This document shows, in pieces, positions 8,856 through 18,951 of a DNA stretch of 60,200 bases (position 1 is its first letter; every line of letters starts with the position of its first letter). The stretch covers positions 1-60,200 of the forward strand of contig JAGRPI010000024.1 of NCBI GenBank assembly GCA_019449635.1, given 5' to 3'. The translations under genes were made by a program, and so were the position numbers. This stretch comes from Candidatus Ferrigenium bremense. GTDB taxonomy: Bacteria > Pseudomonadota > Gammaproteobacteria > Burkholderiales > Gallionellaceae. Under the pieces are notes generated by a model that saw only the letters and a list, made by a program, of their open reading frames with translations, had not been told where the DNA came from and did not search any database.

Positions 8856-11342
8856 TTTCAGCTCACCGATTCTTCTTGATGCATCCGTCGCCGGTGGCAA
8901 GGGCGCAAATCTGGCCAAACTTACCCAGGGCGGGTTCCCTGTCCCTCCCGGTTTCGTGCTGCCGCCGGAAGCCTATCGGGCTTTCCTGATGAATGAACCC
9001 GGCTTTGCCGAGCTCGTGCGCGCTTTACCTGTGGGCAATACCGCCGACCTGGAACAAGCCTGTCAGGCGCTTTGTGCGCGCATGTCACACTGGCCCGTGC
9101 CTGACACATTGCGCGGTGAGATTGAAGTAGCACTTGCACGGCTAGGGGGGATTGCGCTTTTTCGGTACGCAGTTCCGCTACAGCAGAAGACTTGGGCGGC
9201 GCGGCATTTGCCGGGCAGCATGATACCTACCTCAATTGTATTGGAATCGACAATATCCTCTCCCGGATACGCGATTGCTGGATATCGCTGTGGAGCGCGC
9301 GTGCCATCAGTTATCGGCTGCAAGCCGGTGTCGGGCTGCTGGATACGGCCATGGCCGTGGTAGTGCAGAAAATGGCTTTCAGTCGTGTGGCGGGTGTCGG
9401 GTTCTGTATCAATCCCGTGACAGGCAATCCCGCTGAGCAGTCGATAGATGCCAACTACGGGCTCGGCGAGTCGGTTGTGGGCGGAGAATTTCCTGTCGAT
9501 CACTGGCTGCTGGACAAGAAAGGCGGACAGGTGAACGAAGCCGTAATCGCCAGCAAAACCAAGCGGGTGGTAGCCGACATAACAGGTACCCGGATCGAGT
9601 CGATTTCTCAGGATATCGCCGATGCTCCATGCCTGACGGAGCAAGAACTGGCCGAGTTGTCCGGCCTGATGCGCCGCGTAGAGGCACTCTACGGCTACCC
9701 GCAGGATATCGAATGGGGACTCGCAGACGGGAGGCTCTGGTTGTTGCAGGCACGTCCTGTCACTCGCATTCCGCCGCGCTGGACTCGTGACGAATCGGGG
9801 GAGCGTTTTCCTTCGGTCATTACGCCGCTGGCCTGGGATCTGGTGGAAGAGGGATTCCACCAATCGCTGTCCCATTCCTTCGAGCTGATGGGCTTGCCGC
9901 CATTTCACGGAAAATGGTTTGCCTTGTTCGATAATTATGTCTACGGCAACCAGAATGCCGTCGAGATTTACGCCGAAGGCACGGCCAATGCGTTGAACGT
10001 GCGCTCCGTGGCGGAACTGGTGGCGGCGTTACCCCTGCTACGCAAGCGCTACGCCTGGGTGCAGGAACTGCCCCTTGCCTGGTCGCGCGATCTGGATCGC
10101 TACCTGCTCGGGCTGGGCGAATTGATGGCTGAACCCTTGGCGGGCCGTCCCGTTCCCGAGTTGTGGGCCTATGTGCTGCGCGTCAAGCGGCTTGGCGCCG
10201 AATATTTCCTGCCCAACATCGCCATATCGATAACCCAGCGCACACTGTACAAGCTGGTTTACAGCATCATCGAAGCCGGCATCGGCAAGCAAGCCGCCCC
10301 CGCTTGCTTCGACCGACTGCTGGCCTATTGCGAGACCAAGACCGGGTTCGTCAACAAGGAGCTCTACCGCCTTGCCCGAAAAATCGAGCAACGGCCGGAA
10401 TTGGCAAAAAAACTACGCGCATCGAATGGGCAGGCCTTTCTTGCCGCTGGTGGATTCGGGGAAGATGCCGTGGTTGATGCGGCATTCCAGCGCTTTTTAC
10501 AGGATCACGGCCATCGCGAAGTGGAATTCGACCCTTACCACCCTACCTGGCTGGAGGCGCCATGGCTGGTTGTGGAGAATCTGAAGGTTATGCTGGATTC
10601 CGAACTGGAAGACCCGACCGAAAAAGAACGCGCACTTAAGATAGCCATGGCAGAAACCGAGCGCCAGCTGCTGGCAGGCATGCCGGAAGAACTGCGCTTT
10701 CCGGTTCAGGAACTGTTGCGCCTGGCGCGTGTGTATACCGCGCTGGACGATATCGAGCATTACCAGACGACCAGGCTCACCCTGCCTTTTCGCAGGGGGC
10801 TGCGTGCTTTGGGAGAGGCATTGCAAACCAGGGGCATCGTGGCTGAAGCCATGGATGTCTTCTTCGCCAAAGCAACCAGCCTGAGCGCAGCTGTGCAGCG
10901 CAACAACACCGAATCGTGGTCGAAGCTCAAGGCAGAGATACTGGAAGAAAAAACTGCCTATCTGAAAAACCGTCTTCGCTCTCCAGAGTGGGAACTCGGC
11001 AAATCGGCGGCTACCGTCGTTAGCGAAGGCGGACTTACGGGCCTGCCGGGTAGCCCAGGTACGGCGCATGCTGCCATTTTCAAAGTGCTGTCCACTGACG
11101 ACTTCTCCGCATTTCCGCAAGGTGCCATCCTGGTGGCGCGCACTACCAATCCGGCCTGGACACCTCTTTTCTACAAGGCGGCTGCAATCGTCACGGAAAG
11201 CGGCGGTCCGCTCTCGCACGGTGCAGTGACTGCACGCGAAGTCGGCCTGCCGGCTGTAATGAGCGTGCGCGGCGTGCTGGAGGTTTTGGAAAACGGCCAG
11301 ATGATCACGGTGGATGGTACTGCTGGCCGGGTTATTATCTGA
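8839..11342 (+). pseudogene. PEP synthase / pyruvate phosphate dikinase-like gene, broken by a frameshift
   Basis: Two frames together make one protein of about 834 residues. The first (8839 to about 9171) carries the start of a PEP/pyruvate-binding ATP-grasp domain (GGKGANLAKL.. FPVPPGF). The second (from about 9165 to 11342) continues with VRSSATAEDLGG and ends with the phospho-histidine domain (GGPLSHGAVTAREVGLPAV). The break lies at GTACGCA (9165-9171). Duplicating that heptamer restores RYAVRSSATAED, so the simplest reading is loss of one copy of a 7-bp direct repeat. The architecture also fits rifampicin phosphotransferase-like dikinases. Sequencing error or a phase-variable switch cannot be excluded. 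The start has AAGGAA upstream. Confidence 0.8.
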
Positions 11343-11374
11343 CAAACAGCAGCTGACATAAGCTTGGGCCTGGG

Positions 11375-12877
11375 ATGGAAATGAAACGATTGCTGGTTGT
11401 CATGTTATTCAATGTGTTCATGTGGTTTCCGTTGTCCGGGAGTGCTACGACGGATATGCACATGGACTTTGTCGAAGGACAGATCGCTGCCCATGCCGGG
11501 CAAAGCGGCGTATATGTGCTGGACACCGGTATGGAAGCACTGCTGGCCCGTGCCTGGCTGGCCGACCATGCCCGGCATTCGATTGAGGTGCAATACTTCA
11601 TCTGGAGTACCGACAATATCGGCATCCTGGCCACTGAAGCGCTGCTGCGCGCCGCTGATCGTGGTGTTCGTGTGCGCGTTATCGTCGACGATCTGCTTAT
11701 CGATGCACCTGACAAATCCCTTCTCGCATTGACGAAACACCCGAACATCGATATCCGCATCTACAATCCGCAGCATTCGGTCGGCACGCCGCTACACAAG
11801 CGTGCGCTGAATGTGGTCACAGATTTTCGCGGTGTGAACCAGCGCATGCACGACAAGACCTTCATCGTTGACGGCAAACTGGCAATCACTGGCGGGCGCA
11901 ACATGGCCAATGAATACTTCGATCACAACCATGAATACAATTTTCGTGATCGTGATGCGCTACTGATGGGCGAGGTGGTCAAGACGATGCAAACGAGTTT
12001 CGAGAGTTTCTGGGGCAGCGGGCTGAGCGTGAGAGTTGAGGCGCTTTATGATGGCCTCGGCCTGATGCAGAAGAATGTGCATGTTGATGATGAGGAGGTC
12101 AAGCGGGCTTATAGCGAGTTGCATGAATATGCAAACTCACCGGATAACTTTGCGCCCGAGGTGCGCTCTGCCATAGAGTCCGCCCCCACGTCGTTTGGGC
12201 GTCTGGCTGAAGAGGTGGTCTGGGGTGACGTAAAATTCATCAGCGACCACCCGGGCAAAAATAACAACTGGATGAGTCTGGGTGGCGGCGGTTTGACCAC
12301 GACTGCTCTGGCGCAACTGGTCGAGGGCGCCCGGGATCATATTGTTATCCAGTCGCCTTACCTGGTACTGTCCGACAAGGCCATGGCGCTGTTCAGGAAG
12401 GCTGCTGCGCGTGGCGTGCGTGTGCGCATCAATACCAATTCTCTGGCCTCCACCGATAACCTGCAGGCTTTCAGCGGCTATCGCAAGCAGCGCAATACCC
12501 TGCTCAAGATGGGTTTGGAGATATATGAATATAAACCCGATCCCGAGGTGCAGCGTCAGTTGATGCAACGCGCTGCGACGATGAAAGACAAACCCCCGGT
12601 GTTCGCGCTGCATGCCAAGACCATGGTGGTGGATTCGAAGATCGTCTATATCGGTACGTTCAATGTTGACCCTCGTTCGGAGAACCTCAATACCGAGGTG
12701 GGGGTGATCGCCCATAATGAAAGCCTGGCGCGTGCTGTAGAGGCAAAGATCGAAACCGATATGCGACCAGGCAACAGCTGGAACGCAGCCACCGACAAGC
12801 CAGACCAGCACGTCCCCCTCTCTAAACGCAGCAAGGTGCGGTTCTGGCAATCGATGCCCATCAAGCCATTGTTATGA
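11375..12877 (+). CDS. ClsC-like cardiolipin synthase / phospholipase D family protein
   Basis: 500 residues. A hydrophobic N-terminus (LLVVMLFNVFMWFPLSG) looks like a signal peptide or anchor. Two HKD motifs are present: MHDKTFIVDG with GGRN after it, and LHAKTMVVDS with GTFN after it. These are the two half-sites of a phospholipase D active site. Overall length and the order of motifs resemble E. coli ClsC (YmdC), which makes cardiolipin from phosphatidylglycerol and phosphatidylethanolamine. The position at the end of the lipid cluster supports a phospholipid role. A close alternative is another PLD-family phosphatidyltransferase. Confidence 0.8.
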   Translation: MEMKRLLVVMLFNVFMWFPLSGSATTDMHMDFVEGQIAAHAGQSGVYVLDTGMEALLARAWLADHARHSIEVQYFIWSTDNIGILATEALLRAADRGVRVRVIVDDLLIDAPDKSLLALTKHPNIDIRIYNPQHSVGTPLHKRALNVVTDFRGVNQRMHDKTFIVDGKLAITGGRNMANEYFDHNHEYNFRDRDALLMGEVVKTMQTSFESFWGSGLSVRVEALYDGLGLMQKNVHVDDEEVKRAYSELHEYANSPDNFAPEVRSAIESAPTSFGRLAEEVVWGDVKFISDHPGKNNNWMSLGGGGLTTTALAQLVEGARDHIVIQSPYLVLSDKAMALFRKAAARGVRVRINTNSLASTDNLQAFSGYRKQRNTLLKMGLEIYEYKPDPEVQRQLMQRAATMKDKPPVFALHAKTMVVDSKIVYIGTFNVDPRSENLNTEVGVIAHNESLARAVEAKIETDMRPGNSWNAATDKPDQHVPLSKRSKVRFWQSMPIKPLL

Positions 12878-13120
12878 ATGCACGCTGTCCTTGATTTCAA
12901 CGTTGACAGTCCGCTTGGGTGATGGTCGACCATAATGGTTGGTAGCGGAGGGTCACACGCGTCCGCTTTAAGGCAGTCTGCCGGTTGAGTTCAAGCGGGT
13001 GTTGCGCATCCGTGAAGTTATGGCGAAACCGGAACGGAACGGATATCATGTGGTGCCTTGCGTTGACGATGTTACGTCCGCTCTATTCAACGTTTTTATG
13101 ACCCGATTCCCAATCCGCCG

Positions 13121-13864
13121 ATGCGCATCCTGATCAGCAACGACGATGGTTATTTCGCGCCCGGCCTGGCCTGCCTTGCCGAACATCTTGGACGGGTCGC
13201 CGAGGTGGTGGTGGTCGCGCCGGAGCGCGACCGCAGCGGTGCTTCCAATTCCCTGACCCTGGATCGCCCGCTCAAGCTGAGCCGCGCCACCAATGGCTTC
13301 TATTACGTCAACGGCACGCCGACCGATTGCGTGCATCTCGCCGTGACCGGGATGCTGGACCGGCAGCCGGATATGGTGGTGTCCGGCATCAATGCGGGGG
13401 CCAACATGGGGGACGACACCATTTATTCGGGCACGGTGGCGGCGGCGACCGAAGGGTTCCTGCTCGGCATTCCCGCGATTGCGGTTTCGCTGATGGGCCA
13501 TGAATTTGCCCATTACGAGACAGCCGCCAGGGTCGCAACCGACCTGGTGCAACGCTTTGCCAGGCAGACGCACAGCCACCCCTGGCTGCTCAACGTGAAC
13601 GTGCCGGATGTGCCGCACGATCAGTTGCATGGCCTGGAGGTGACGCGCCTCGGCAAGCGGCACAAGGCCGAGCCGGTGGTGAAGGCCAGCAATCCGCACG
13701 GCGAGACCGTGTACTGGGTCGGCGCGGCGGGCAAGGCGCAGGATGCCGGCGAAGGCACGGATTTCCATGCGCTGGCGCAGCAGCGCGTCTCGCTCACTCC
13801 GCTGCAGATCGATCTCACCCAGTACCACCAGCTCGATGCGGTGCGCGGCTGGCTCGGGCAATGA
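13121..13864 (+). CDS. surE: 5'/3'-nucleotidase SurE
   Basis: 247 residues. The N-terminal metal-binding motif ILISNDDG, then [23 protein letters not shown] and [25 protein letters not shown] are diagnostic for SurE. The protein hydrolyses nucleoside monophosphates in stationary phase and stress. It overlaps pcm by four bases (ATGA), and the order surE-pcm-nlpD is conserved in beta- and gammaproteobacteria. Confidence 0.97.
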   Translation: MRILISNDDGYFAPGLACLAEHLGRVAEVVVVAPERDRSGASNSLTLDRPLKLSRATNGFYYVNGTPTDCVHLAVTGMLDRQPDMVVSGINAGANMGDDTIYSGTVAAATEGFLLGIPAIAVSLMGHEFAHYETAARVATDLVQRFARQTHSHPWLLNVNVPDVPHDQLHGLEVTRLGKRHKAEPVVKASNPHGETVYWVGAAGKAQDAGEGTDFHALAQQRVSLTPLQIDLTQYHQLDAVRGWLGQ

Positions 13865-14517
13865 ACACGCGGCACAGCGGCATCGGCATGACGTCGCAGC
13901 GCACCCGCTTGCGCATGATCGAGCGGCTGCGCGAGCAGGGCATCAGGGACGAGGCGGTGCTCGCGGCGATGTTCGAGGTGCCGCGCCACCTGTTCGTCGA
14001 CGAGGCATTGGCGAGCCGCGCCTACGATGACGTGTCGCTGCCGATCAATTTCAACCAGACCATTTCCCGGCCCTACATCGTGGCGCGCATGATCGAGGTG
14101 TTGCGCGCCGGCAAGCCGCTGGGCCGCGTGCTGGAAATCGGCACCGGCTGCGGCTACCAGGCGGCGGTGCTGGCGCAGGTGGCCAAGGAGGTCTATACCG
14201 TGGAGCGCGTCCAGCCGCTCTATGAACGCGCCAGGCGGCAGCTGCGCGACCTGAAGCTGCGCAACGTCAGCGTGCGCCATGCAGACGGAAGTATCGGCTT
14301 GCCGGAGCTGGCCCCGTTCGACGGCATCATCATGGCTTGTGCCGCACCCGCACTGTCCTCAGCGCTGCGTGAGCAGCTCGCGGTGGGTGGTAGAATGGCA
14401 CTGCCGGTCGGGACGCAGGAGCAGCAGCTGTATCTGGTCGAGCGCGATGCCGGCGGATTCCGCGAATCCACGCTGGAGCCGGTGAAATTCGTACCGCTAT
14501 TGATGGGGAAGCAATGA
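13861..14517 (+). CDS. pcm: protein-L-isoaspartate O-methyltransferase
   Basis: 218 residues. It contains the family signatures [27 protein letters not shown] and the SAM-binding motif [16 protein letters not shown]. It methylates isoaspartyl residues so that damaged proteins can be repaired in the cytoplasm. Start and stop overlap surE and nlpD by four bases each, so translation of the three genes is probably coupled. Confidence 0.96.
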   Translation: MNTRHSGIGMTSQRTRLRMIERLREQGIRDEAVLAAMFEVPRHLFVDEALASRAYDDVSLPINFNQTISRPYIVARMIEVLRAGKPLGRVLEIGTGCGYQAAVLAQVAKEVYTVERVQPLYERARRQLRDLKLRNVSVRHADGSIGLPELAPFDGIIMACAAPALSSALREQLAVGGRMALPVGTQEQQLYLVERDAGGFRESTLEPVKFVPLLMGKQ

Positions 14518-15437
14518 AATCGATGCAGTTTTATATATTGTTGGTGGCGGCGACTATATTGGCCGGCTGCGCTTCGAGCGGGCAACGCGCGCCGGTCGTC
14601 GATCACAGCGCAGCGCCCAAAAAGAGCGTTGCCAAGGCTGATGAAGCGCGCAAAAAAGCGCCGCGCGAAAAGGATTGGCGGCCTGAGGCCTATGTCGTGC
14701 AGAAGGGCGATACGCTCTACAGCATCGCCTTCAATTACGGTTTCGACTACCGCGAACTGGCCGAATTGAACGGCATCCAGGATCCCGGCATGATTCAGAT
14801 AGGCCAGCAGATCCGGCTGTTCCGGGGCAGCACGACTTCCGTCATCCGCCCCGTTGTAGTCGACAGCAAACCGATAGAACCGCCGGTGAGGGAACAGCCC
14901 AGGCTCGCGAAATACCCCTACAGCGAGGCGGCGGTGGCGAAGATCGAAAAGCTCCAGGAGCAGACCACGCCCGAGGTCGCCGCCAAGCCGGAGGCCAAAC
15001 CCAAAGCGGAGACCAGGCCGGAAACGAAACCGGAAAGCGGTGATGATAATAGCGCAGACGAAGCGCTGGAATGGGACATGCCTGCCAAGGGCAAACTGAT
15101 CGGCGAGTTTTCCGAATCGGCCAACCGCAAGGGCATCGATATCGCCGGCAAGCTCGGCCAGCCGGTCACCGCCAGCGCGCCCGGCAAGGTGGTATACAGC
15201 GGCAGCGGGCTGCGCGGCTACGGCAAGCTGGTCATCATCAAGCACAACAAGACCTATCTCAGCGCCTACGCGCACAACGACCAGGTGCTGGTGAAGGAAG
15301 GGCAGACCGTCACGCGCGGACAGAAGATCGCCGAGATGGGCAACACCGATGCCGACCAGGTCAAGCTGCATTTCGAGGTGCGGCGTTTCGGCAAGCCGGT
15401 GGACCCGGCGAAGTATCTGCCGCTCGGCAAGTCTTGA
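14514..15437 (+). CDS. nlpD: LysM/LytM-domain lipoprotein NlpD (amidase activator)
   Basis: 307 residues. A signal peptide with lipobox LAGC, then a LysM domain (YVVQKGDTLYSIAFNYG) at about residues 62-106, an Ala/Pro/Glu-rich linker, and a C-terminal M23-type domain (GIDIAG, LHFEVRRFGKPVDP). The metal-binding His of the catalytic HxxxD motif is missing (NRKGID). The domain is therefore degenerate, as in NlpD and EnvC proteins that activate the amidases AmiC or AmiA/B at division. The usual next gene, rpoS, is absent: a repeat and a radical SAM gene follow instead. Confidence 0.9.
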   Translation: MKSMQFYILLVAATILAGCASSGQRAPVVDHSAAPKKSVAKADEARKKAPREKDWRPEAYVVQKGDTLYSIAFNYGFDYRELAELNGIQDPGMIQIGQQIRLFRGSTTSVIRPVVVDSKPIEPPVREQPRLAKYPYSEAAVAKIEKLQEQTTPEVAAKPEAKPKAETRPETKPESGDDNSADEALEWDMPAKGKLIGEFSESANRKGIDIAGKLGQPVTASAPGKVVYSGSGLRGYGKLVIIKHNKTYLSAYAHNDQVLVKEGQTVTRGQKIAEMGNTDADQVKLHFEVRRFGKPVDPAKYLPLGKS

Positions 15438-15554
15438 GAATGCCTCTGGTGATTATCCGCCCATGCTTCGACAAGCTCAGCACGAACGGATAATACGCTG
15501 CCACAAGGGACCGTTCGCACTGAGCCTGTCGAAGTGCAATTTTCAGAGGCATTC
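15438..15554. repeat. REP-like nested palindrome between nlpD and the radical SAM gene
   Basis: An outer inverted repeat, GAATGCCTCTG at 15438-15448 and CAGAGGCATTC at 15544-15554, encloses an inner imperfect inverted repeat. The inner arms are TTCGACAAGCTCAG.. (15465-15489) and its near complement at 15511-15537. The inner arms resemble a dispersed repeat common in proteobacterial intergenic regions. It begins right after the nlpD stop and could act as a terminator or mRNA end stabiliser. Confidence 0.75.
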
Positions 15555-16409
15555 TTGAACGCGGAAAATCTCAGCGTCACCGATCACGACCGCGGCAGCG
15601 CGGCCCTGCGCTATGTCTACCCGGTGGTGTCGCGCCGCGCCGGCGGCGTCTCGCTCGGCATCAACCTCAATCCCAACAACGCCTGCAACTGGCGCTGCAT
15701 CTACTGCCAGGTTCCCGACCTGACGCGCGGCGCCGCGCCGCCGGTCGACCTGGCGGTGCTGGAAAAGGAGCTGCGCAATTTCCTCGACGAACTGCTGCAC
15801 GGCGATTTCCTGCAAAGCCGCATCCCGGAAGGCATGCGGCGCATCAACGATATCGCGCTGTCCGGTAACGGCGAACCGACCAGCGCCGCCGAATTTGCCC
15901 AGGTCATCGAGCTTATTGGTCGCGTGCGCCGCGAGACCGGACTGCCGGAAACGGTGAAGACCGTGCTGATCACCAACGGCAGCCTGCTGTACCGCAGCGA
16001 AGTGCAGCAAGGCCTGCGCGCCATGGCACGGCTCAACGGCGAAATATGGTTCAAGCTGGACCGCGCCAGCGAGGCGGGGATGCGGCTCATCAACGACACC
16101 GGCGCCAGCATGGGCAAGGTGCGCGACAACCTCGTGACGGCCATCGCACTATGCCCGACCTGGCTGCAGACCTGCTGGTTCGCGCTGGACGGCGCACCGC
16201 CCGGCAGGCAGGACGAGGAGGATTACCTGGAATTCGTTGCGGGGTTGCTGAGCGACGGGCACAAACCCCAGGGCGTGCTGCTCTACGGCCTGGCGCGCCC
16301 CTCGCGGCAGGTGGAGGCGCCGCGCCTGTCCAGCCTGCCGGAAGAAGAGCTGCAGCGCTTTGCCGAGTGCATCCGGCAGTTGGGCCTGGAAGTGAAAGTC
16401 TCGGTCTAG
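15555..16409 (+). CDS. radical SAM protein
   Basis: About 284 residues from the TTG at 15555, which has AGAGG five bases upstream. An upstream GTG at 15534 would add seven residues and lie inside the repeat. The iron-sulfur cluster motif is CNWRCIYC (CxxxCxxC) near residue 45, preceded by RAGGVSLGINLNP. A glycine-rich SAM contact (LSGNGEPT) follows. The substrate is unknown to me. It overlaps the minus-strand gene downstream tail to tail by four bases. Confidence 0.8.
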   Translation: MNAENLSVTDHDRGSAALRYVYPVVSRRAGGVSLGINLNPNNACNWRCIYCQVPDLTRGAAPPVDLAVLEKELRNFLDELLHGDFLQSRIPEGMRRINDIALSGNGEPTSAAEFAQVIELIGRVRRETGLPETVKTVLITNGSLLYRSEVQQGLRAMARLNGEIWFKLDRASEAGMRLINDTGASMGKVRDNLVTAIALCPTWLQTCWFALDGAPPGRQDEEDYLEFVAGLLSDGHKPQGVLLYGLARPSRQVEAPRLSSLPEEELQRFAECIRQLGLEVKVSV

Positions 16410-16615
16410 CGCTGACAGGCGTACATCTTGCGCAGGAAGGCGTCGACATCCATTCTCGCCAGCGCGGGCGGTATCTCGACATGTTCCGAATGCGCCTCGC
16501 GCAACCCAAGCACGGGGATCCAGCCGGCGCACAGGACTTCGTCGCCGTAACCGGAAGCCATGTTCTCGCCGCGTTCGATCTCGTAGCTGCTCATATTCAT
16601 GCTGAATGTTCCCAT
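16406..16615 (-). CDS. small protein of unknown function
   Basis: 69 residues from ATG 16615, chosen because GGAGG lies about seven bases upstream. A longer frame to 16684 exists but lacks a ribosome-binding site. The product starts MGTFSMNMSSYEIERGENM and contains GWIPVLGLREA. I do not recognise a family. A good ribosome-binding site and a length fitting the gap between two genes support coding. Confidence 0.55.
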   Translation of the reverse strand: MGTFSMNMSSYEIERGENMASGYGDEVLCAGWIPVLGLREAHSEHVEIPPALARMDVDAFLRKMYACQR

Positions 16616-16771
16616 GATAGTCCTCCGGTTTCTGCGGGCCTGCGCACGATGCGCCGCCTCTGATGAAGATATCGGCAGAGGCATTTAAAAATTTAGTGCG
16701 AGCCTTTGGTATCATGCGCCCCTTCCAGAAATACTCACTCATCCGGTAGTTCGGATGTTAAGCACAGGCAA

Positions 16772-18766
16772 ATGTTGAACAAACTCAATCCAGCGCAGCG
16801 CGAAGCGGTGACCTATCTTGACGGCCCTTTACTGGTGCTGGCCGGCGCGGGCAGCGGCAAGACGCGCGTGATCACCCAGAAGATCGTCCATCTGGTGGAG
16901 CGCTGCGGCTATGCGCCGCGCAACATCGCCGCGATCACCTTCACCAACAAGGCGGCCAGCGAGATGCGCGAGCGCGTCGGCACGCTGCTGCAGGGCAAGG
17001 ATGCCAAAGGACTGGTGGTGAGCACCTTCCACTCGCTGGGCATGAACATCCTGCGCGCCGAAGCGAAACTGCTGGGCTACAAGCCGCAGTTTTCGATCTT
17101 CGATTCCGGCGACACCTGGAAGATCATCGGCGAGCTGGCCAATTCCGGCGACAAGCAGGAGATCCGCGACATCCAGACGCAGATTTCCAACTGGAAGTCG
17201 GCTTTCATCGCGCCGCAGCAGGCCGCAGAGAATGCCGGGAATGACGAAGAAAAAGTACGTGCGCGCATTTATGCGCGCTACCAGGAAACGCTGCGCGCCT
17301 ATCAGGCGGTGGACTTTGACGACCTGATCCATCTGCCGGTGGTGCTGTTCAAGGAGCATCCCGATGCCCTGTTCCGCTGGCAGAACCGGCTGCACTACCT
17401 CTTGATCGACGAATACCAGGACACCAACGACTGCCAGTACCAGTTGACCCGGCTGCTGGCGGGGCACCGTGCCGCGTTCACCGCAGTGGGCGACGACGAC
17501 CAGGCGATCTATGCGTGGCGCGGCGCGAGCATCGAGAACCTGCACAACCTGCGCAACGACTACGCGAAGCTGCGCGTCATCAAGCTGGAGCAGAACTACC
17601 GTTCCTCGCAGCGCATCCTCAAGGTGGCGAACCGCCTGATCAACCACAACACCAAGGTGTTCGAGAAGAACCTGTGGAGCGATCACGGCATCGGCGATCC
17701 GGTGCGCATCTATGCGGCGCGCGACGACGAGCACGAGGCCGAGAGCGTGGTGATGAAGCTGATGGCGCACAAGTTCGAGCACCGCACCCGGTTTGCCGAC
17801 TATGCGATCCTGTACCGCAGCAACCACCTGTCGCGCGCGTTCGAGGAGCAGCTGCGCGCCCAGCGCGTGCCTTATACCGTGAGCGGCGGCACGTCGTTTT
17901 TCGAGCGCGCCGAGATCAAGGACATCACCGCCTACCTGCGGTTGATCGCCAATCCGGACGACGATCCGGCCTTCATCCGCGCGATCACCACACCGAAGCG
18001 CGGCATCGGCAACACCACGCTGGAGAAGCTCGGCAGCCATGCCGGAGCGCGCCACGTCAGCCTGTTCGAGGCAGCTTTCGAGATAGAGATGGAGCAGCAA
18101 CTGCCGCCGCGCCAGCATGAAGATCTGTTGCTGTTCTGCAACTTCATCAACCGGCTCCAGGAGCGTGCCGACAAGGATCCGTGCGGCGAATTGCTCGACG
18201 AACTGCTGCGTGCGATCAACTACGAGGCGTGGCTGTACGATACCCATGAGCCGCGCCAGGCCGATACCAAATGGGAGAATGTGCAGGAATTCACCGGCTG
18301 GCTCAAGCGCAAGGCCGAAGCTGACGAGAAATCGCTGGTCGCCATGGTGCAGACCATCGCGCTGATCAACATGCTGGAAGGCAAGGACGAGGAACCGGAT
18401 GCGGTCTCATTGTCCACGCTGCATGCCGCCAAGGGGCTGGAGTTCCCGCATGTGTTCATCGTCGGCGCGGAGGAAGACATCCTGCCGTTCCGCGACAGCG
18501 ACGAAAAACAGATCGAGGAAGAACGCCGCCTGATGTACGTCGGCATCACGCGCGCCGAGCGCAGCCTGCAGATCAGCTACTGCAACCGGCGCAAGCGCGG
18601 CAAGGACTGGATGGCCTGCGAACCGAGCCGCTTCCTGGAAGAGATGCCGGAAGGGGAGCTGGTCTATGCCGGAGGCCACAAGGAAGCCGCACCGACCCTC
18701 AGCAAGGGGGAGGGCATGGACAAGCTGGCGCGGCTCAAGGCGATGCTGAACAAGGAACCGGGTTGA
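16772..18766 (+). CDS. rep: ATP-dependent DNA helicase Rep
   Basis: 664 residues from ATG 16772. Superfamily 1 motifs appear in order: Walker A AGAGSGKT, TFTNKAASEM, DEYQDTN (motif II), GDDDQAIYAWRGA (motif III), QNYRSS (motif IV), TLHAAKGLEF and VGITRAE. Alignment by eye with E. coli Rep (LNPGQQQAV, ISTFHTLG) is close throughout, closer than to UvrD. It unwinds DNA 3' to 5' and helps replication forks past bound proteins. Confidence 0.94.
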   Translation: MLNKLNPAQREAVTYLDGPLLVLAGAGSGKTRVITQKIVHLVERCGYAPRNIAAITFTNKAASEMRERVGTLLQGKDAKGLVVSTFHSLGMNILRAEAKLLGYKPQFSIFDSGDTWKIIGELANSGDKQEIRDIQTQISNWKSAFIAPQQAAENAGNDEEKVRARIYARYQETLRAYQAVDFDDLIHLPVVLFKEHPDALFRWQNRLHYLLIDEYQDTNDCQYQLTRLLAGHRAAFTAVGDDDQAIYAWRGASIENLHNLRNDYAKLRVIKLEQNYRSSQRILKVANRLINHNTKVFEKNLWSDHGIGDPVRIYAARDDEHEAESVVMKLMAHKFEHRTRFADYAILYRSNHLSRAFEEQLRAQRVPYTVSGGTSFFERAEIKDITAYLRLIANPDDDPAFIRAITTPKRGIGNTTLEKLGSHAGARHVSLFEAAFEIEMEQQLPPRQHEDLLLFCNFINRLQERADKDPCGELLDELLRAINYEAWLYDTHEPRQADTKWENVQEFTGWLKRKAEADEKSLVAMVQTIALINMLEGKDEEPDAVSLSTLHAAKGLEFPHVFIVGAEEDILPFRDSDEKQIEEERRLMYVGITRAERSLQISYCNRRKRGKDWMACEPSRFLEEMPEGELVYAGGHKEAAPTLSKGEGMDKLARLKAMLNKEPG

Positions 18767-18782
18767 CTTCTAAACCGCAATC

Positions 18783-18903
18783 AGCCACGGATAGGCACGG
18801 ATAAAACCTTGCTTTATGACGGGCTGGAGCTCCTGCGAACAGTATCGGCAGGAACGGAGAAGGATCATTATTCATCCGTGCCTATCCGTGTTCATCCGTG
18901 GCT
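18783..18903. repeat. inverted repeat downstream of rep and feoB
   Basis: AGCCACGGATAGGCACGGAT at 18783 is mirrored by ATCCGTGCCTATCCGTG.. ATCCGTGGCT ending at 18903, with about 65 bases between the arms. The motif CACGGAT occurs several times. It lies between the convergent ends of rep and feoB and could terminate both. The family is a dispersed intergenic repeat by appearance. Confidence 0.7.
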
Positions 18904-18951
18904 CAACTGCGTTTTTCAAGTCAGGCGGGTGCTATCCATACTCCAGCGCGC

